From Chionoecetes opilio (lineage: Eukaryota; Arthropoda; Malacostraca; Decapoda; Majidae), in assembly GCA_016584305.1 (NCBI GenBank), contig JACEEZ010018147.1, positions 136,336-200,335 of the forward strand: a stretch of DNA of 64,000 bases, read 5' to 3'. Shown here piece after piece: positions 23,195 through 33,742 of the stretch. Both the position numbers and the translations under genes were made by a program. Every line of letters begins with the position of its first letter. Position 1 is the stretch's first letter. The notes under the pieces are model-generated. The model was given only the letters and a program-made list of their open reading frames with translations, did not search any database and was not told the DNA's origin.

Positions 23195-25266
23195 GTGGCC
23201 CCGCTGGATCAATCGGCTGGTCATGCGTTGGCTAGGGCCAAGCGGAGGTTGTCTGGTGGGCACCGCATCGGTCCCGCGGCTGCCACCAAACACCAGGCTC
23301 CCGAAGCGTATAATTCGCCGCTACCCCTGGAGCTGTTGGGTGAGGTCCTTCCCCAACAGACAGTATCCCCACGTTGGGCTCCGTGGTGTGTGGGGGTGTG
23401 GGGAAGTGAAGTAATTTCGTTTATGAGTACAACTGCTAATTTACCCCGTCCTACCTCTCTCCCTGAGGTCCGCTTGTCCTCGACATCTCCCATTGGATCC
23501 TCTCTCATTGCCACTCTGGCGCCTTTCCAGGCCCGAAGTGGCACGAAGCGGGCAGCCGACCCCTCCTCCTCAGATCCCCGGTCTGGCGGTCCCCGCTCCA
23601 AGGGGCGCAGACAGGGATTGAGAGACGTGCCTGGCCCTAAGGGCACTTCTGTGTTGGACACCTTGCTTCTGTCCAACGTGTCCCAAGCCTTGTCCTACAG
23701 AGCAATACATGATATTTTCAAGGCATATGGTGTGGTTCGCCGCATCCGTATTATTTATGATGACAATGACCAAAAAAATAGGTGCTATATCACTTTTGCT
23801 ACAGCAGACGGCGCAACATCTGCCTATGAGGTAGCCACAACATTGGAAATTGGGGAGAAACATTACAGAGCCGAATTTCTTCGCTCGGTTAATGTTGCAG
23901 AAGGCCCTAAGGACTACATACCTAACACCTTCCAAGACACTACACCATCTACACCAGCGGTCCACCAAAGCCCTACCCCTTATTGTTACGTGGCATATTA
24001 CAATGAAAGTGGAGGCAACTTCTTCCATGCGGCTCGATTTCTTGAGAAAGAAATTGCAAACATCCCGGAAGGCCATCTGAAAAAGTATGGCAGAGGAGTT
24101 CTAATCCGAGCCAAGGACCTTACCCAGGCTCGGATGCTGCTTCACATGCCTACCACCTCTGTCTGCTATTTTGAATCCATCAAACCTCATCCAAAGTTCA
24201 ATTATAGCAAATCCGTAGTCTACAACTACGACCTATATGAGTTCTCAGAAGAAGAAATAATAAACATGTGTCCGAATAGAGTTCAAAATGTCTCAAAGGT
24301 CAGATGGAGCAAAAACATGATCGTTTTCACTTTCTACGTATCTAGTCTCCCTGATTCCATCAGGATCGGTCCCCAGCCTCTAAGGATAAAAGCCTTTAAC
24401 GACCACCCTATGCACTGCTATGAGTGCTACAGTTTTGGCCCGGCAAGAAATTTTGTAAATCCCCTCCTCGCTGTGGTCGCTGCTCGGCGTTGGGATCACA
24501 TGACACAGCTGACTGTAAGTCAACCCCCTACTGCTTCCACTGCCGTGATGCTCACCCACCGAGTTCTCGACAGTGCGGGACATATAAATTAGAAGAAGAC
24601 ATCCTTTATTTGGCCAACTTCCAATTTATCAGTCTTGGGAGCGCCAGAAGAGAACTTTCTCACAGACAAGCAGGCTGGGGGGGGGGGGGGGGGGTAAGCA
24701 GGACCTACGCATCCGCGATGGCAGCTGCTTCTTCAACTATGACTCCTAATCAGCCTGCCACAGCTCCTGCACCACATTCTACTAAACCTAATCAATCCAT
24801 CCGAGTGAATACTAAGTTCTCGCTATTGACCTGCGATTCTGTGGAGTTTGCTGACTCTTTTCATAATGAGCCTCCAACCACCTCTCGTGTAGTGCATGTC
24901 GCACACGATAAATATAACAACAGTGACTCCTCTTTTAAGAGGATCCCAAAACACCAACCTACTAAGGAATCTCAGAAGCGAACTCGCAGTTCCACTGAGT
25001 CCTTAGAGTCAGTGGGCGTCCCTCCGGCTAAAATCTCTAATGGTGAGCAGGAGGGGATGGAATTAAGTAAAGCAACAACTCGTGATAGTTGTGAGAGTAC
25101 TGTCATGACTCCCAATATTAATGCCGCTGTTACCACCACTGAAGCGGCTAGTGACACAGCTGTACATCAAGCTGATGGCGAAGTTGGTTCACAACATATG
25201 GACACCCAAGTAGTTGATAGCCATGGTAATAAGCAATTTTCAAGACTCGACGGGAGCTATCAGTAA
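23195..25266 (+). pseudogene. LINE family 1 ORF1 (gag-like, RRM-like region and zinc knuckles)
   Basis: The first frame (23195 to about 24440) has a basic N-terminus, then an RRM-like segment: LLLSNVSQALSYRAIHDIF, VVRRIRIIYDDND, RCYITFATADGA. It reaches CYECYSFG, where a frameshift occurs; the other frame continues with CGRCSALGSHDTADC and CFHCRDAHPPSSRQC, two CCHC-type knuckles typical of Jockey-clade ORF1. A run of 18 G at about 24678 is followed by a low-complexity Ser/Thr-rich tail to the TAA at 25264. The shift at 24440 may be mutation or sequence error. The role would be RNA binding and RNP formation for retrotransposition. Confidence 0.8.
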
Positions 25267-25394
25267 AACTAGTAATAGTAAATCTTCAGACAGTAACTCA
25301 GCATCCTTGGTGGGACATGCGGTATCTACTACTGCTGCGGGACCTCGTGTGAGGATCCCAATTACACCACCGGATATACACCATTAAAAAAATA

Positions 25395-26842
25395 ATGTCT
25401 TCAATCCTCCAATGGATTCGTGGATTACCTGCAAACTGGGAAGAACTGGTCCTTCTCATCAACGAGTTGGACCCAGTTGTTATCTGTTTACAAGAGACAA
25501 TGGTAGGGCAGGGAAGGTGTCTCTGCCCGACAGGTTTTATCCCTGTACACACACCACCTCCAGCAGGTGGTGGCTTTAGTGGTGGTTGTGGCCTTTACCA
25601 TCGTCGGGATGTCCCCTTCTCTGCCATCCCGCTGCAATCACCCTTGCAGGCTGTAGCAGGTCGTATCCGTCTGCACAAGACCTACACTGTCTGCTCAATA
25701 TATCTACCTCCAAATGACGACATACCTATCCAAGATCTTGAGGATCTTGTCCGCCAGCTTCCCCGTCCATTTTTTCTCCTCGGAGACATGAATGGGCGGC
25801 ATTTTCTGTGGGGAGATTCCGCCAGAAATCGTCGCGGTGATTCTCTCATAACTTTTATCGATGGCAACAACCTAAATATATTAAACACAGGAGAACCTAC
25901 ACATTTCCATTCGCAGACGGGAACATTGACTGCTATTGACCTATCACTCTGCAGTCCACAGGTCGCCCTCGACTTCTCATGGGAGGTGGCCGATTCTCTT
26001 CGAGAAAGTGACCATTATCCCATACTACTAAGAGCAGTATCATCGCCCCCTTCCCGATGTCTCCCAAAATGGTGCCTCTCTCGTGCAGACTGGGAGGGCT
26101 TTCAAAAGGCTTGTGTTTTTTAACATCATATAGATGACTTTCAGACAATAGATGAGGCCGTTGATTACTTTGTGTCTCGAATCCATTTTGCAGCCTCGCT
26201 GAGCATCCCCCGCACTCCTGGCTCTTTCTCCCGCCGGCCTGTTCTGTGGTGGAATCAGGACTGTACGACGGCGAGGAGTCACTCCCGCCGTGCTGAGGCG
26301 CAATACATATCGCGGCCAACTTCAGAACTAAAAATAACCTTCCACAGGTCAAGAGCTCGATACCGTCGGGTAATGAAGGAGGCTCGTCACTCCTCTTGGA
26401 GGGCTTATATAAGTTCGATCTGTGCATCTACCCCGGTGTCCAAGGTTTGGCAAAGAGTGAGAAAAATGAAGGGGAAGCTTATCCCATCCTCCCTCTAGTT
26501 CTATCGTTTAATAGAGACCCTATGGCAGATCCCTTGACTGTAGCAGAGGAATTTGCTTCCCATTTTGTATCAGTGGCGCAGAAAGACCTTGCGTCTCCAA
26601 GTGCTAGGGAAAGACTGCGACAGGAACAGAGAGGCATAGATTTTTCATCTAGCGGCGGGGAATTTTACAATGTTTTTTTTACACCTCGTGAGCTTTGTCA
26701 AGCCATAAAGGTTTGCGCAGACACTTCCCCGGGACATGATGATATACCATATGCGATGCTCTGTCATGTAAGAGATGAGGCTCTAGATTTCTTGTTGAGC
26801 ATCTATAATAAAATGTGGATTGAAGGAACCTTCCCAAGTAGC
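25395..26842 (+). pseudogene. LINE family 1 ORF2 (endonuclease and RT N-terminus)
   Basis: ATG 25395 opens an AP-endonuclease domain: VICLQETMV, SIYLPPNDDI, LLGDMNGRHFLWG and ESDHYPILL near the end are its metal and catalytic blocks. A stop at 26121 and shifts follow, then WWNQDCTTARSHSRRAE (connector, 26250) and the start of RT (TSPGHDDIPYAML, 26730). It ends at IEGTFPSS, where the family 2 LINE takes over. The Asp motifs of the RT palm belong to the other family. Confidence 0.85.
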
Positions 26843-28327
26843 TTGTTCTCATGCTGTCCGAGATAGAAAGGTGGCTCACAAACGGTACCGTAAGCATCCA
26901 TCTCCTGAAACTCATGCCCTTTATATTTCTGCCCGTAATCATGCCAAATCTTTACTTCAACTTACCAAAAACTCTTTCATTCATAGAAAATGTCAAAATC
27001 TTTCTGAATCAAATTCCTCTCGTGACTTCTGGCATCTAGCAAATAACATCTCTAACAATTTTTCTTCTTCATCTTTCCCTCCTATGTTTCACCCAGATGG
27101 CTCCACAGCTGTCTCATATATTTCTAAAGCTGAACTCTTCGCTCAAACCTTTGCTAAAAATTCCACTCTGGTTGATGAAGGGCTTGTTCCTCCTTCTCCT
27201 CCACCCTCTGACTATATTATGCCTGTCATTAAGATCCTTCAGAATGATGTTTTCTTTGCCTTTTCTGGCCTAGATCCTCGGAAGGCTTTCGGTCCTGACG
27301 GAATCCCTCCTATTTTTCTCAAAAACTGTGCTTCTGTGCTTGCACCCTGCCTGGTCAAACTTTTCCGTCTTTGTTTATCTACTTCCACCTTTCCTTCTTG
27401 CTGGATGCAACCTGTTCCTAAGAAGGGTGACCGTTCTAATCTTTCAAACTACCGTCCTATAGCTTTGACTTCCTGCCTTTCTAAAGTTTTTGAATCTATA
27501 CTTAATAAGAAGATTCTTAAGCATCTATCTGCTCATAATCTTCTATCTGATCGTCAGTACGGTTTCCGTAAAGGGCGATCTACTGGCGATCTTCTAGCTT
27601 TTCTAACTGAATCTTGGTCATCCTCCTTTAGGGGTTTCGGTGAAACTTTTGCTGTTGCCCTTGACATATCAAAAGCTTTTGATAGAGTCTGGCACAAATC
27701 TTTAATTTTCAAACTACACTCATTCGGATTCTATCACTTTCTGTAACTTCATCTTAAGTTTCCTTTCAAACCGTTATATTGCAGCTACTGTAGACGGACA
27801 TTGTTCTTCTCCTAAATCTATCAATAGTGGTGTTACCCAGGGCTCTGTCCTATCACCCACTCTCTTTCTATTATTCATTAATGATCTTCTAAGTCTAGCT
27901 CAAAGCCCTATCCACTCCTACGCTGATGATTCTACCCTGCATTTTTCGACGTCGTTTATTAGACGTCCAACTCAACAGGAACTAAGTGATTCACGGAGAG
28001 ATGCCACCGAGGGCCTAACTTCTGATCTTTCTATAATTTCTGATTGGGGCAAAGCAAACCTTGTTTTGTTCAATGCCTCAAAAACCAATTTCTTCACCTA
28101 TCTACTCGACAAAACCTACCAGATAACTATCCCCTCTTCTTCAATGACACTCAACTGTCTCCTTCTTCTACAATGAACATTCTAGGACTATCCTTTACTA
28201 AAAATCTGAACTGGAAATCTCACATCTCATCTCTTGCTAAAACAGCTTCTAAGAAGTTAGGTGTCCTGTGGTGTCTGCGTCCTTTTTTTTCTGCCTCCCA
28301 ATTGCTTGCTCTCTACAGGGGCCTTAT
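26843..28327 (+). mobile_element. Jockey/CR1-type LINE (family 2), copy 2, fused to family 1
   Basis: Same family as 13862-16250 but on the plus strand. The frame from about 26850 reads ARNHAKSLLQLTKNSF, GPDGIPPIFLKNCA, NYRPIALTSCLSKVFES, QYGFRKGRSTGDLL and ALDISKAFDRVWH (RT motif A). After a shift near 27745 come GVTQGSVLSPTLF (motif B, slightly altered) and YADDSTLHF (motif C), then part of the thumb to 28320. It keeps the finger segment deleted in copy 1. The 5' edge is a sharp join to LINE family 1 in sense orientation and the 3' edge is cut by a foldback element. Confidence 0.85.
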
Positions 28328-28812
28328 CCTACAAAGAGAAGACTACGACGATGAAAAGAATTCGAGTTGTTTTGGGCGAAATTGATATTCCAGGTGCTAT
28401 ATTTCCGTGCTCGCTGACAACATAGAGAAGACCTGAGGTGATGGTTGATGTGCGAAGGCTTCTAAACCAGGAAAACAGTCACAGCAGAGTCTCATTAAGA
28501 AGTAAGCAAGTGGTAGGGACACATTACGTACCTACCAGTTGCTTACCTTTTGACGAGGCTCTGTTATGACTCTGTTTTCTTGGTTTAGAAGCCTCTGCAC
28601 ATCAGCCATTACCTCAGGTCTTCTCTATAGTGTTGTCAGCGAGAACAGAGCACAGTAATATAGCACCTGGAATATCAATTTCGCGCAAAATAACTCGAAA
28701 TTCTTCCATCGCCGTAGTTTTCCCTTCGTAGGTCCACCCGCGGCGACCCCGCCTTATCCCCACAATGCACCGATGTAAACAAACCGTGACGTAGTTATGG
28801 GTAGGGTCCATT
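28328..28812. repeat. Foldback element family 1, copy 1
   Basis: About 485 bases. The left arm begins CCTACAAAGAGAAGACTACG and the right arm is its imperfect mirror (CGTAGTTTTCCCTTCGTAGG at about 28711-28730), followed by a GC-rich tail ending GGTAGGGTCCATT. The centre lies between two inverted AAGTAAGCAAGTGG/AGTTGCTTACC blocks. A minus-strand frame (28826-28614) is conserved in all three copies; see findings. Other copies: 40936-41417 and 43964-44448. Confidence 0.85.
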
Positions 28813-29098
28813 CGGTTATTTCCCATTTCCCTTTATTTAATATCAATAAGGAACAGAATCATGGTCTTATACAAAGGAATATAGTCTTTAAGGATTTTGT
28901 CCAAGATGGCTGCCACCTCAAATTCCCTTCCCCCTAGTCAACGTCACTAAGGACTAGAGTCCTATTAATTAACATAGCAATCTTACGCAACGGACTCTTG
29001 TTTGGAAGGCAGCGTGACGTCATTGCGCGCCACGTTCAAATTTTGATCGGAGGTGAACCGACTTCCTCTCCTTCGACTTTGATTTTGCTCACTTCATC
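28813..29098. other. No recognisable feature
   Basis: Unassigned sequence between the foldback element and Academ-like copy B. Ends with TCA (29099-29101), the left target duplicate of copy B. Confidence 0.5.
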
Positions 29099-29191
29099 TC
29101 ATAGTCAGATTCGCCGTGTACCTGAAATGTGATCCCGTGGGAATTGCGTGCCAAAAGCGATTTTATTGTTTAAATGGCATCTATAGGGTCT

Positions 29192-29360
29192 ATAGGGTCT
29201 GGGGTAACCTGGGGAAGGTAACTGTGGTAACCCGGGAGTCACACTAGCCCTGTGTCCCGGGGTAACGGGTCCTCACTCACCACAGGCTCTAAGGGCTAAT
29301 GCCACGGAGATGAGCACCGCATGCCACGCGCAGCTTAGCGTATGCTCCCATCTTTACCTT
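29192..29360. mobile_element. 169-bp insertion, probable short retroposon
   Basis: Interrupts the left terminal repeat of copy B; the uninterrupted sequence is seen at 1425-1435 and 32770-32780. It is bounded by TATAGGGTCT at 29182-29191 and 29361-29370, a 10-base direct repeat like a retroposition target duplication. Its inner part is GC-rich (CTAATGCCACGGAGATGAGC). No coding potential. Confidence 0.65.
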
Positions 29361-29529
29361 TATAGGGTCTTAGTAGACAGAAAAACTTGGGTGGCAATTT
29401 TACTTTTGGGAATTTTGGTTTTTGTGGGGGCTTTGTGGGGGTACCGTCATTTCGCAGTTTATCGCCCGAAATGAAAGCGCTAATATTGATATAACTATTT
29501 TTATCTCCTAAAATATTAATAGGAAAATT

Positions 29530-31527
29530 ATGAAAAAAATCAGGTGTATCACTGAGACTATCGAAGAGAAGATGACAACATCAAATGATGGAGAAGTTGG
29601 TAAATTCCTCATGAATTATGTGCATCAAGTCGAGTGCCTACTACACTTAATCCGAGCGTGCAGACAAGGTGACTGGGAAGAAAATTTGGCCGCCCATGAC
29701 AATCAGGTCAAGTATTTCTTTTCTCACGACCTGTACAAGTATGCCAGACTGATACCATTTCATTTAGCTCAAATGAATGCACTAAAGATAGACGACCCTG
29801 ACACATGGAGTGCACTTAAAGATGGTGACTTCTGTGTCAAGAAGACAGGAACACCGTTCTGCAACCTGTTTGTGGATCAAACCCTCGAACAAGAAATCCG
29901 AAGACTCAAGGTAGTGGGAGGGATCACAGGAATCACGCAAAATGTGTCTGCACTGACTCGCTTCCTGCTGACAGCAGCAGAGTTGACACGTATTGTCAGT
30001 GATTTCCGACACCACTACACTTTGACCACTGATGCAACTCAATAAGAACATTATCAACTATCAGGGACAATAGCCCAGCGGTTCGCTACAAATGTGGATA
30101 AAATGAAACGTGGCCTTGAAGAACATTGCGAAACTAACCCATTCGCCACTGAAATGCAGTTGGTGAACATTGGGTCGATGATGGCTGTACCCGAAGTGCG
30201 AAAAGCGATATCCTGGACAGAGACTTGAAAGGGACGAATCGATATGAACAGTTTGTGGCTGACAGACTTGTAGATGCTTCTCCCGTTTCAATATGGGACA
30301 GAATTGAGAAGATGAAGCTGAAGACACACAGCACTTGTGTGAAGAAGACAAGCTATGGAGTTGGAAACAAAGTTGTGAAGCTTCGTGAAGATCGCCAGTT
30401 ACTAGCTCGCTTCCTAGTAATTCAACAGTCTCAACCAGAACTAGTAGACAAATTGGGAGACACAATCGGAAACTTTGAAATGGCGGTCACACCTCGTTTC
30501 CTCTTTGCAACAAATGGGACACTGCTGATCCCGAGTGGCAAGAGCTCGTTCATGAAGGAAATCGAGTCATATACACCACCAGTACCACACCAAAACGAAC
30601 TTGGCGGACTCGAACCGCTGACCGAATGCAGGGTCTCTACACTCGGACCGCGCGCTCTACCACCAGGCCACCCTGGCGGGTCAGCATACACCAATGCAAA
30701 CAACATCATCAGTCAGAATATGTCCACTCACAATCACGAGGAAGCTGACACACAGATCCCAGATCCCAGACACAGATGTGTTCTTGTTGTTGATAGATCT
30801 TGTTGCCAACCACACCATCCCAGGACAATTGAAGATGTTAACTGGCAGAGCGAAGTTCTTCCGGACAATTGACATCAAAGAGAGGTGCACTGCGATTGGA
30901 ACGGAGAAGTCAAAGGCTTTGACAGGACTGCACAACTTCACTGGCGCGGATTGGGGTGGAAAATTCTTCAGTACTATATCGAAGAAAGCGTGGATAACCA
31001 AGTTCCTGCAGCTACCTTCGAGCAGCAAGATTATCAAGACTTTCCAGATCTTTGGATGTTCAGACAGTCTTCCTGAAGCTGATGTTGTCAATGTCGAGAC
31101 GTTCGTCTGCAGTGTATAGTACTCCAGCAAAAGTTTGTGCGTCACATTGCCAGATCTTCGATGGGAGCTGTTCAAGGTCAAGAACTTGAAGGGTGAAAAG
31201 CTTCCACCGACGCGAAGCACTCTGAAACCTCACACGTGCCAACCTGATGTCCAAAAGAGACAAAACCTACCAAGGCCAAAGAACCTGCTCCCAGAGGGCA
31301 ATGGATGGAAACTAAATGACGACAAAAACCTTATACCAGTACAATGTCTCGAAAAGCCAGCACCACGTGCAGTACTTGAACTAGTTAGGTGTGGATGCAA
31401 AGGTGCGTGCAAAGAGAAAGTGAACTGTTCATGCCATAAAAATCGCCTGCCATGCACAGCATTATGCAAATGCACCGACTGTGGAAACGTGAAAGACTAC
31501 AGTATTTGTGACCAAGATGACATGTAG
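29530..31527 (+). pseudogene. Nuclease-like/CXC transposon protein (copy B)
   Basis: The N-terminal frame (first good ATG near 29571) has CLLHLIRACRQGDWEENLAA, YFFSHDLYKYARLIPFHLAQ and NVSALTRFLLTA. A shift at about 30040 and another near 30200 lead to NRYEQFVADRLVDASPVSIW and FEMAVTPRFLFATNGTLLIP. After YTPPV at about 30585, roughly 190 codons present in copy A are replaced by a tRNA-like insert. The gene resumes at SAYTNANNIIS with HEEADTQI, loses another stretch before PDTDVFLLL, and ends with VRCGCKGACKEKVNCSCHKN and CTALCKCTDCGN, a clear CXC cluster (31384-31490), then TAG at 31525. The likely role was transposase or its nuclease subunit. Confidence 0.75.
30586..30690 (-). other. tRNA-like insert replacing gene centre
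   Basis: On the minus strand it has an A-box TGGTGGTAGAGCG and a B-box GGTTCGAGTCC about 45 bases apart, with a plausible T-stem. The acceptor stem does not pair, so it is tRNA-derived (SINE-head-like) rather than a working tRNA. It sits exactly where codons between YTPPV and SAYTN are missing. Confidence 0.6.
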
Positions 31528-31790
31528 CCAATCAGTTAGCCAATGTATTAAGATCAGCAAATGACCTCATAAGATTAATTTAAGATTTTACATTCATTTA
31601 GTCTATTGTTAGTATTCATCTAGATGTTGAGTGTAGTAATTACTGGTGGTAAAAGGTGGTATGAATGTGTGATGATTACAGAAAAGGTTATTCTTATTTC
31701 TTTTATTTGTATCAGTGCTATGAAGTCATGTCATGAATATTACATGTTTTATCATACATTTGTCGTTTTTTTCTTCTATATTTATAATCA

Positions 31791-32127
31791 TTTTTTTTTT
31801 TACATTTGTGCCTATAGCGCCTGTAGGCAGTGGTGACCCAGGGCTCGGATGGAAGACTCTGGAGGTTCACTTGAGGGCTGTGATGGCTGGTCCTCGCCCG
31901 TGGTGGCGCAGGCAGGATTTTTATAGGGACGCCTGTGATTAGAGGCTCATGCCGCTCCCCTGTGTCCTCCGATGCACTCGCAATCGAAGGTAGAGTTGAT
32001 GGGCAGGGCATGTGGGTGTTCTTAGGCCACTCGACGGTGCAGAAAGGTTTTGGGTTTCTTCGGGGATCGAACTCGGGTCACCGAGAACGCCAGTCGGAGA
32101 CGCTAACCACTCCGCTACCGCCTCCCC
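31791..32127 (-). mobile_element. tRNA-derived SINE, copy 2
   Basis: Full-length-looking: minus-strand head GGGGAGGCGGTAGCGGAGTG, B-box GAGTTCGATCCCC, body, CTACAGGCGCTATAGGC end and T-run 31791-31801 (poly-A). It is inserted in the 3' non-coding part of Academ-like copy B. Confidence 0.85.
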
Positions 32128-32142
32128 GCTACCCGCTACCGG

Positions 32143-32190
32143 TTTATATATATATATATATATAATATATTATATATATACACAATCATA
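32143..32190. repeat. (TA)n microsatellite
   Basis: Short TA tract beside the SINE head. The remainder to 32520 is unassigned interior of copy B. Confidence 0.85.
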
Positions 32191-32850
32191 TCGTGTAAAT
32201 ATCATAGTATATGCCTAAATAATGTAGCAAAAGAAAAACAATTCCTGACACTAACTGGTGCTGAGGTTGCTAACATCTTCTAGTCACGGATGACTTATTT
32301 CTGCATTGGATACTTATCTGGGAAGAAAATACTTCATAAAATATTGCTACGTTACTATCATCGATTAGGCCTAGCATTAATTTATTGTACATATATTTAG
32401 TTAGAATTGTTTTATAGTAAGAGACAATCAAAGGTGCTGAAATGGACAAAATCTTAACCTAGTTCAGAGACGGCGGATATCGTGGTTCACAGACTCTGTA
32501 TGTACAAATAACATATTTGTTAATACATCAATAATTATTCTAGATATCAACTAAATATTTGGTACATAAATGAATAATGATATGAGGAAGACACCTGATT
32601 TTTTTCATAATTTTCCGATTAATATTTTAAGAGATAAAAATAGTTATAACAATATTAGCGCTTTCATTTCGGGCGATAAACTGCGAAATGACAGTACCCC
32701 CGTTTAAGCCCTCACAAAAACCCAAATTCCCAAAAGTAAAATTGCCACCCAAGTTTTTCTGTTTATTAACACCCTATAGATGGCATTTAAACAATAAAAT
32801 CGCTTTTGGCACGCAATTCCCACGGCATGATACGGTGAACCTGACTATCA

Positions 32851-33257
32851 CGTCCAAAAGAAGCTTCAAAAAGCATATGTGTATAGAATATTTTCTGGTT
32901 AGAATAACATGTTCTTTCACCTGTATCAATATTTGCAGAAACTAGTGTTACACCCTGTATAATGATAATAAGTGCAAGTATACTCGTAGATTTGTATAAT
33001 TCCCTCAAAATTACCATAGCAGCGATTGTGTAGGTTTGTATATATCGAATGTAGCTGCTTATAATAATACTTCGGTTCAGAAACAACTTGTTACAAGCAG
33101 GACGGGTTCTCTGCCTGCTTCAGAGTAAGCAACATTTATGAGTATTTCAGAGCTGCCAAGCTGTAACAAACACTTAGTAATAAAGCATTTTTCATAGAAG
33201 GCTATCGTGAATGTATAATAATCTATAACACATTGATGGCACCAGATAGTCCTTACT
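32851..33257 (-). other. Region downstream of the IR stop codon
   Basis: Lies between the Academ-like element and the IR stop codon and would include the 3' UTR. Minus-strand AATAAA-like signals could occur but none stands out. CAGTTTACACC-type repeats are absent; a short ACACCCTGTAT motif is at 32948. Confidence 0.35.
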
Positions 33258-33464
33258 TTAAGACTCGATAACTTTGTTGAAGAAACGCAGGGATTGCAGC
33301 CTTTCCCCCGCCAGACTCAGGACGCTGAAGATCCAGCCCAACAACAGCAGGAAGAACGCACCCTGAGTGTGCTGCAGCGTCAGCGTCGTGGACGGTCTTA
33401 CCTCTCTTTCCTCTAAGTGCATTCTACGATCGTAATCGAGGCCCATGAAGTCTTCAGTTTTGAC
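33258..33464 (-). CDS. Ionotropic receptor (IR), terminal exon
   Basis: The last of four recognised minus-strand exons. The acceptor TTGTTACAG ends at 33465 and the exon is in phase 0, continuing the previous exon's HWIK. It encodes VKTEDFMGLDYDRRMHLEER, then the final transmembrane helix within TLQHTQGAFFLLLLGWIFSV-LSLAGE, a typical IR/iGluR M4 segment with its closing Gly-Glu, and a short tail ending at TAA (33258-33260). 68 residues plus stop. No disruptions. IRs are ligand-gated cation channels for odour, taste, humidity or temperature in protostomes, placed in the membrane of sensory neurons. The upstream intron is 11.3 kb and full of mobile elements. Confidence 0.85.
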   Translation of the reverse strand, partial: VKTEDFMGLDYDRRMHLEEREVRPSTTLTLQHTQGAFFLLLLGWIFSVLSLAGERLQSLRFFNKVIES

Positions 33465-33742
33465 CTGTAACAAATAATTGTATATCTATCTGAGGCTTTC
33501 ATATTACGGTATGTTCGATTTTCCCGATTTAAACAATGTTCCATTATTTACTGATGAAGTGGTTTCCATACTAAATATTTTCCCATACAAATATTTGCTA
33601 ATCTTTGCAATAAGGCGTTTAATATTAAGTAAAAGAATGTGAAAGTGAAAGAATGTAATGATGTCTCTCCATCATCTTGACATGAAACAAATATTTCACC
33701 AGATGCAATAAAATTTAGTTGCCGAGAAAAAAACGAGGCCTA
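33465..33742 (-). other. IR intron, unassigned part
   Basis: Intron sequence between the terminal exon and the Ty3 element, AT-rich. Nothing recognised. Confidence 0.5.

Larger units (their letters stand above)
22781..26842 (+). mobile_element. Jockey-type LINE (family 1), 5' part
   Basis: Starts in a GC-rich leader (GGAGTTACCTTGTCGTGGTG) and contains ORF1 with zinc knuckles and ORF2 with endonuclease and the first RT blocks. It ends in mid-RT near 26842, where sequence of a different LINE family continues in the same orientation. See the two ORF entries. Confidence 0.85.
29102..32847 (+). mobile_element. Academ-like DNA transposon, copy B (both ends present)
   Basis: Left end TAGTCAGATTCGCCGTG and right end (reverse complement) TAGTCAGGTTCACCGTA start terminal inverted repeats of about 257 bases (29102-29547, inflated by a 169-base insert, and 32591-32847). 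Direct TCA flanks lie at 29099-29101 and 32848-32850. The plus-strand gene for the nuclease/CXC protein lies at 29530-31527. A SINE (31791-32127) and a short TA tract lie between the gene and the right end. The copy is disabled by frameshifts and by replacement of the gene's centre. Long TIRs, 3-bp duplications and the encoded protein fit the Academ superfamily as I remember it. Confidence 0.8.

Noticed and set aside
30586..30690. Functional tRNA gene
   Set aside because: A- and B-boxes are good but the acceptor stem does not pair; better seen as tRNA-derived.
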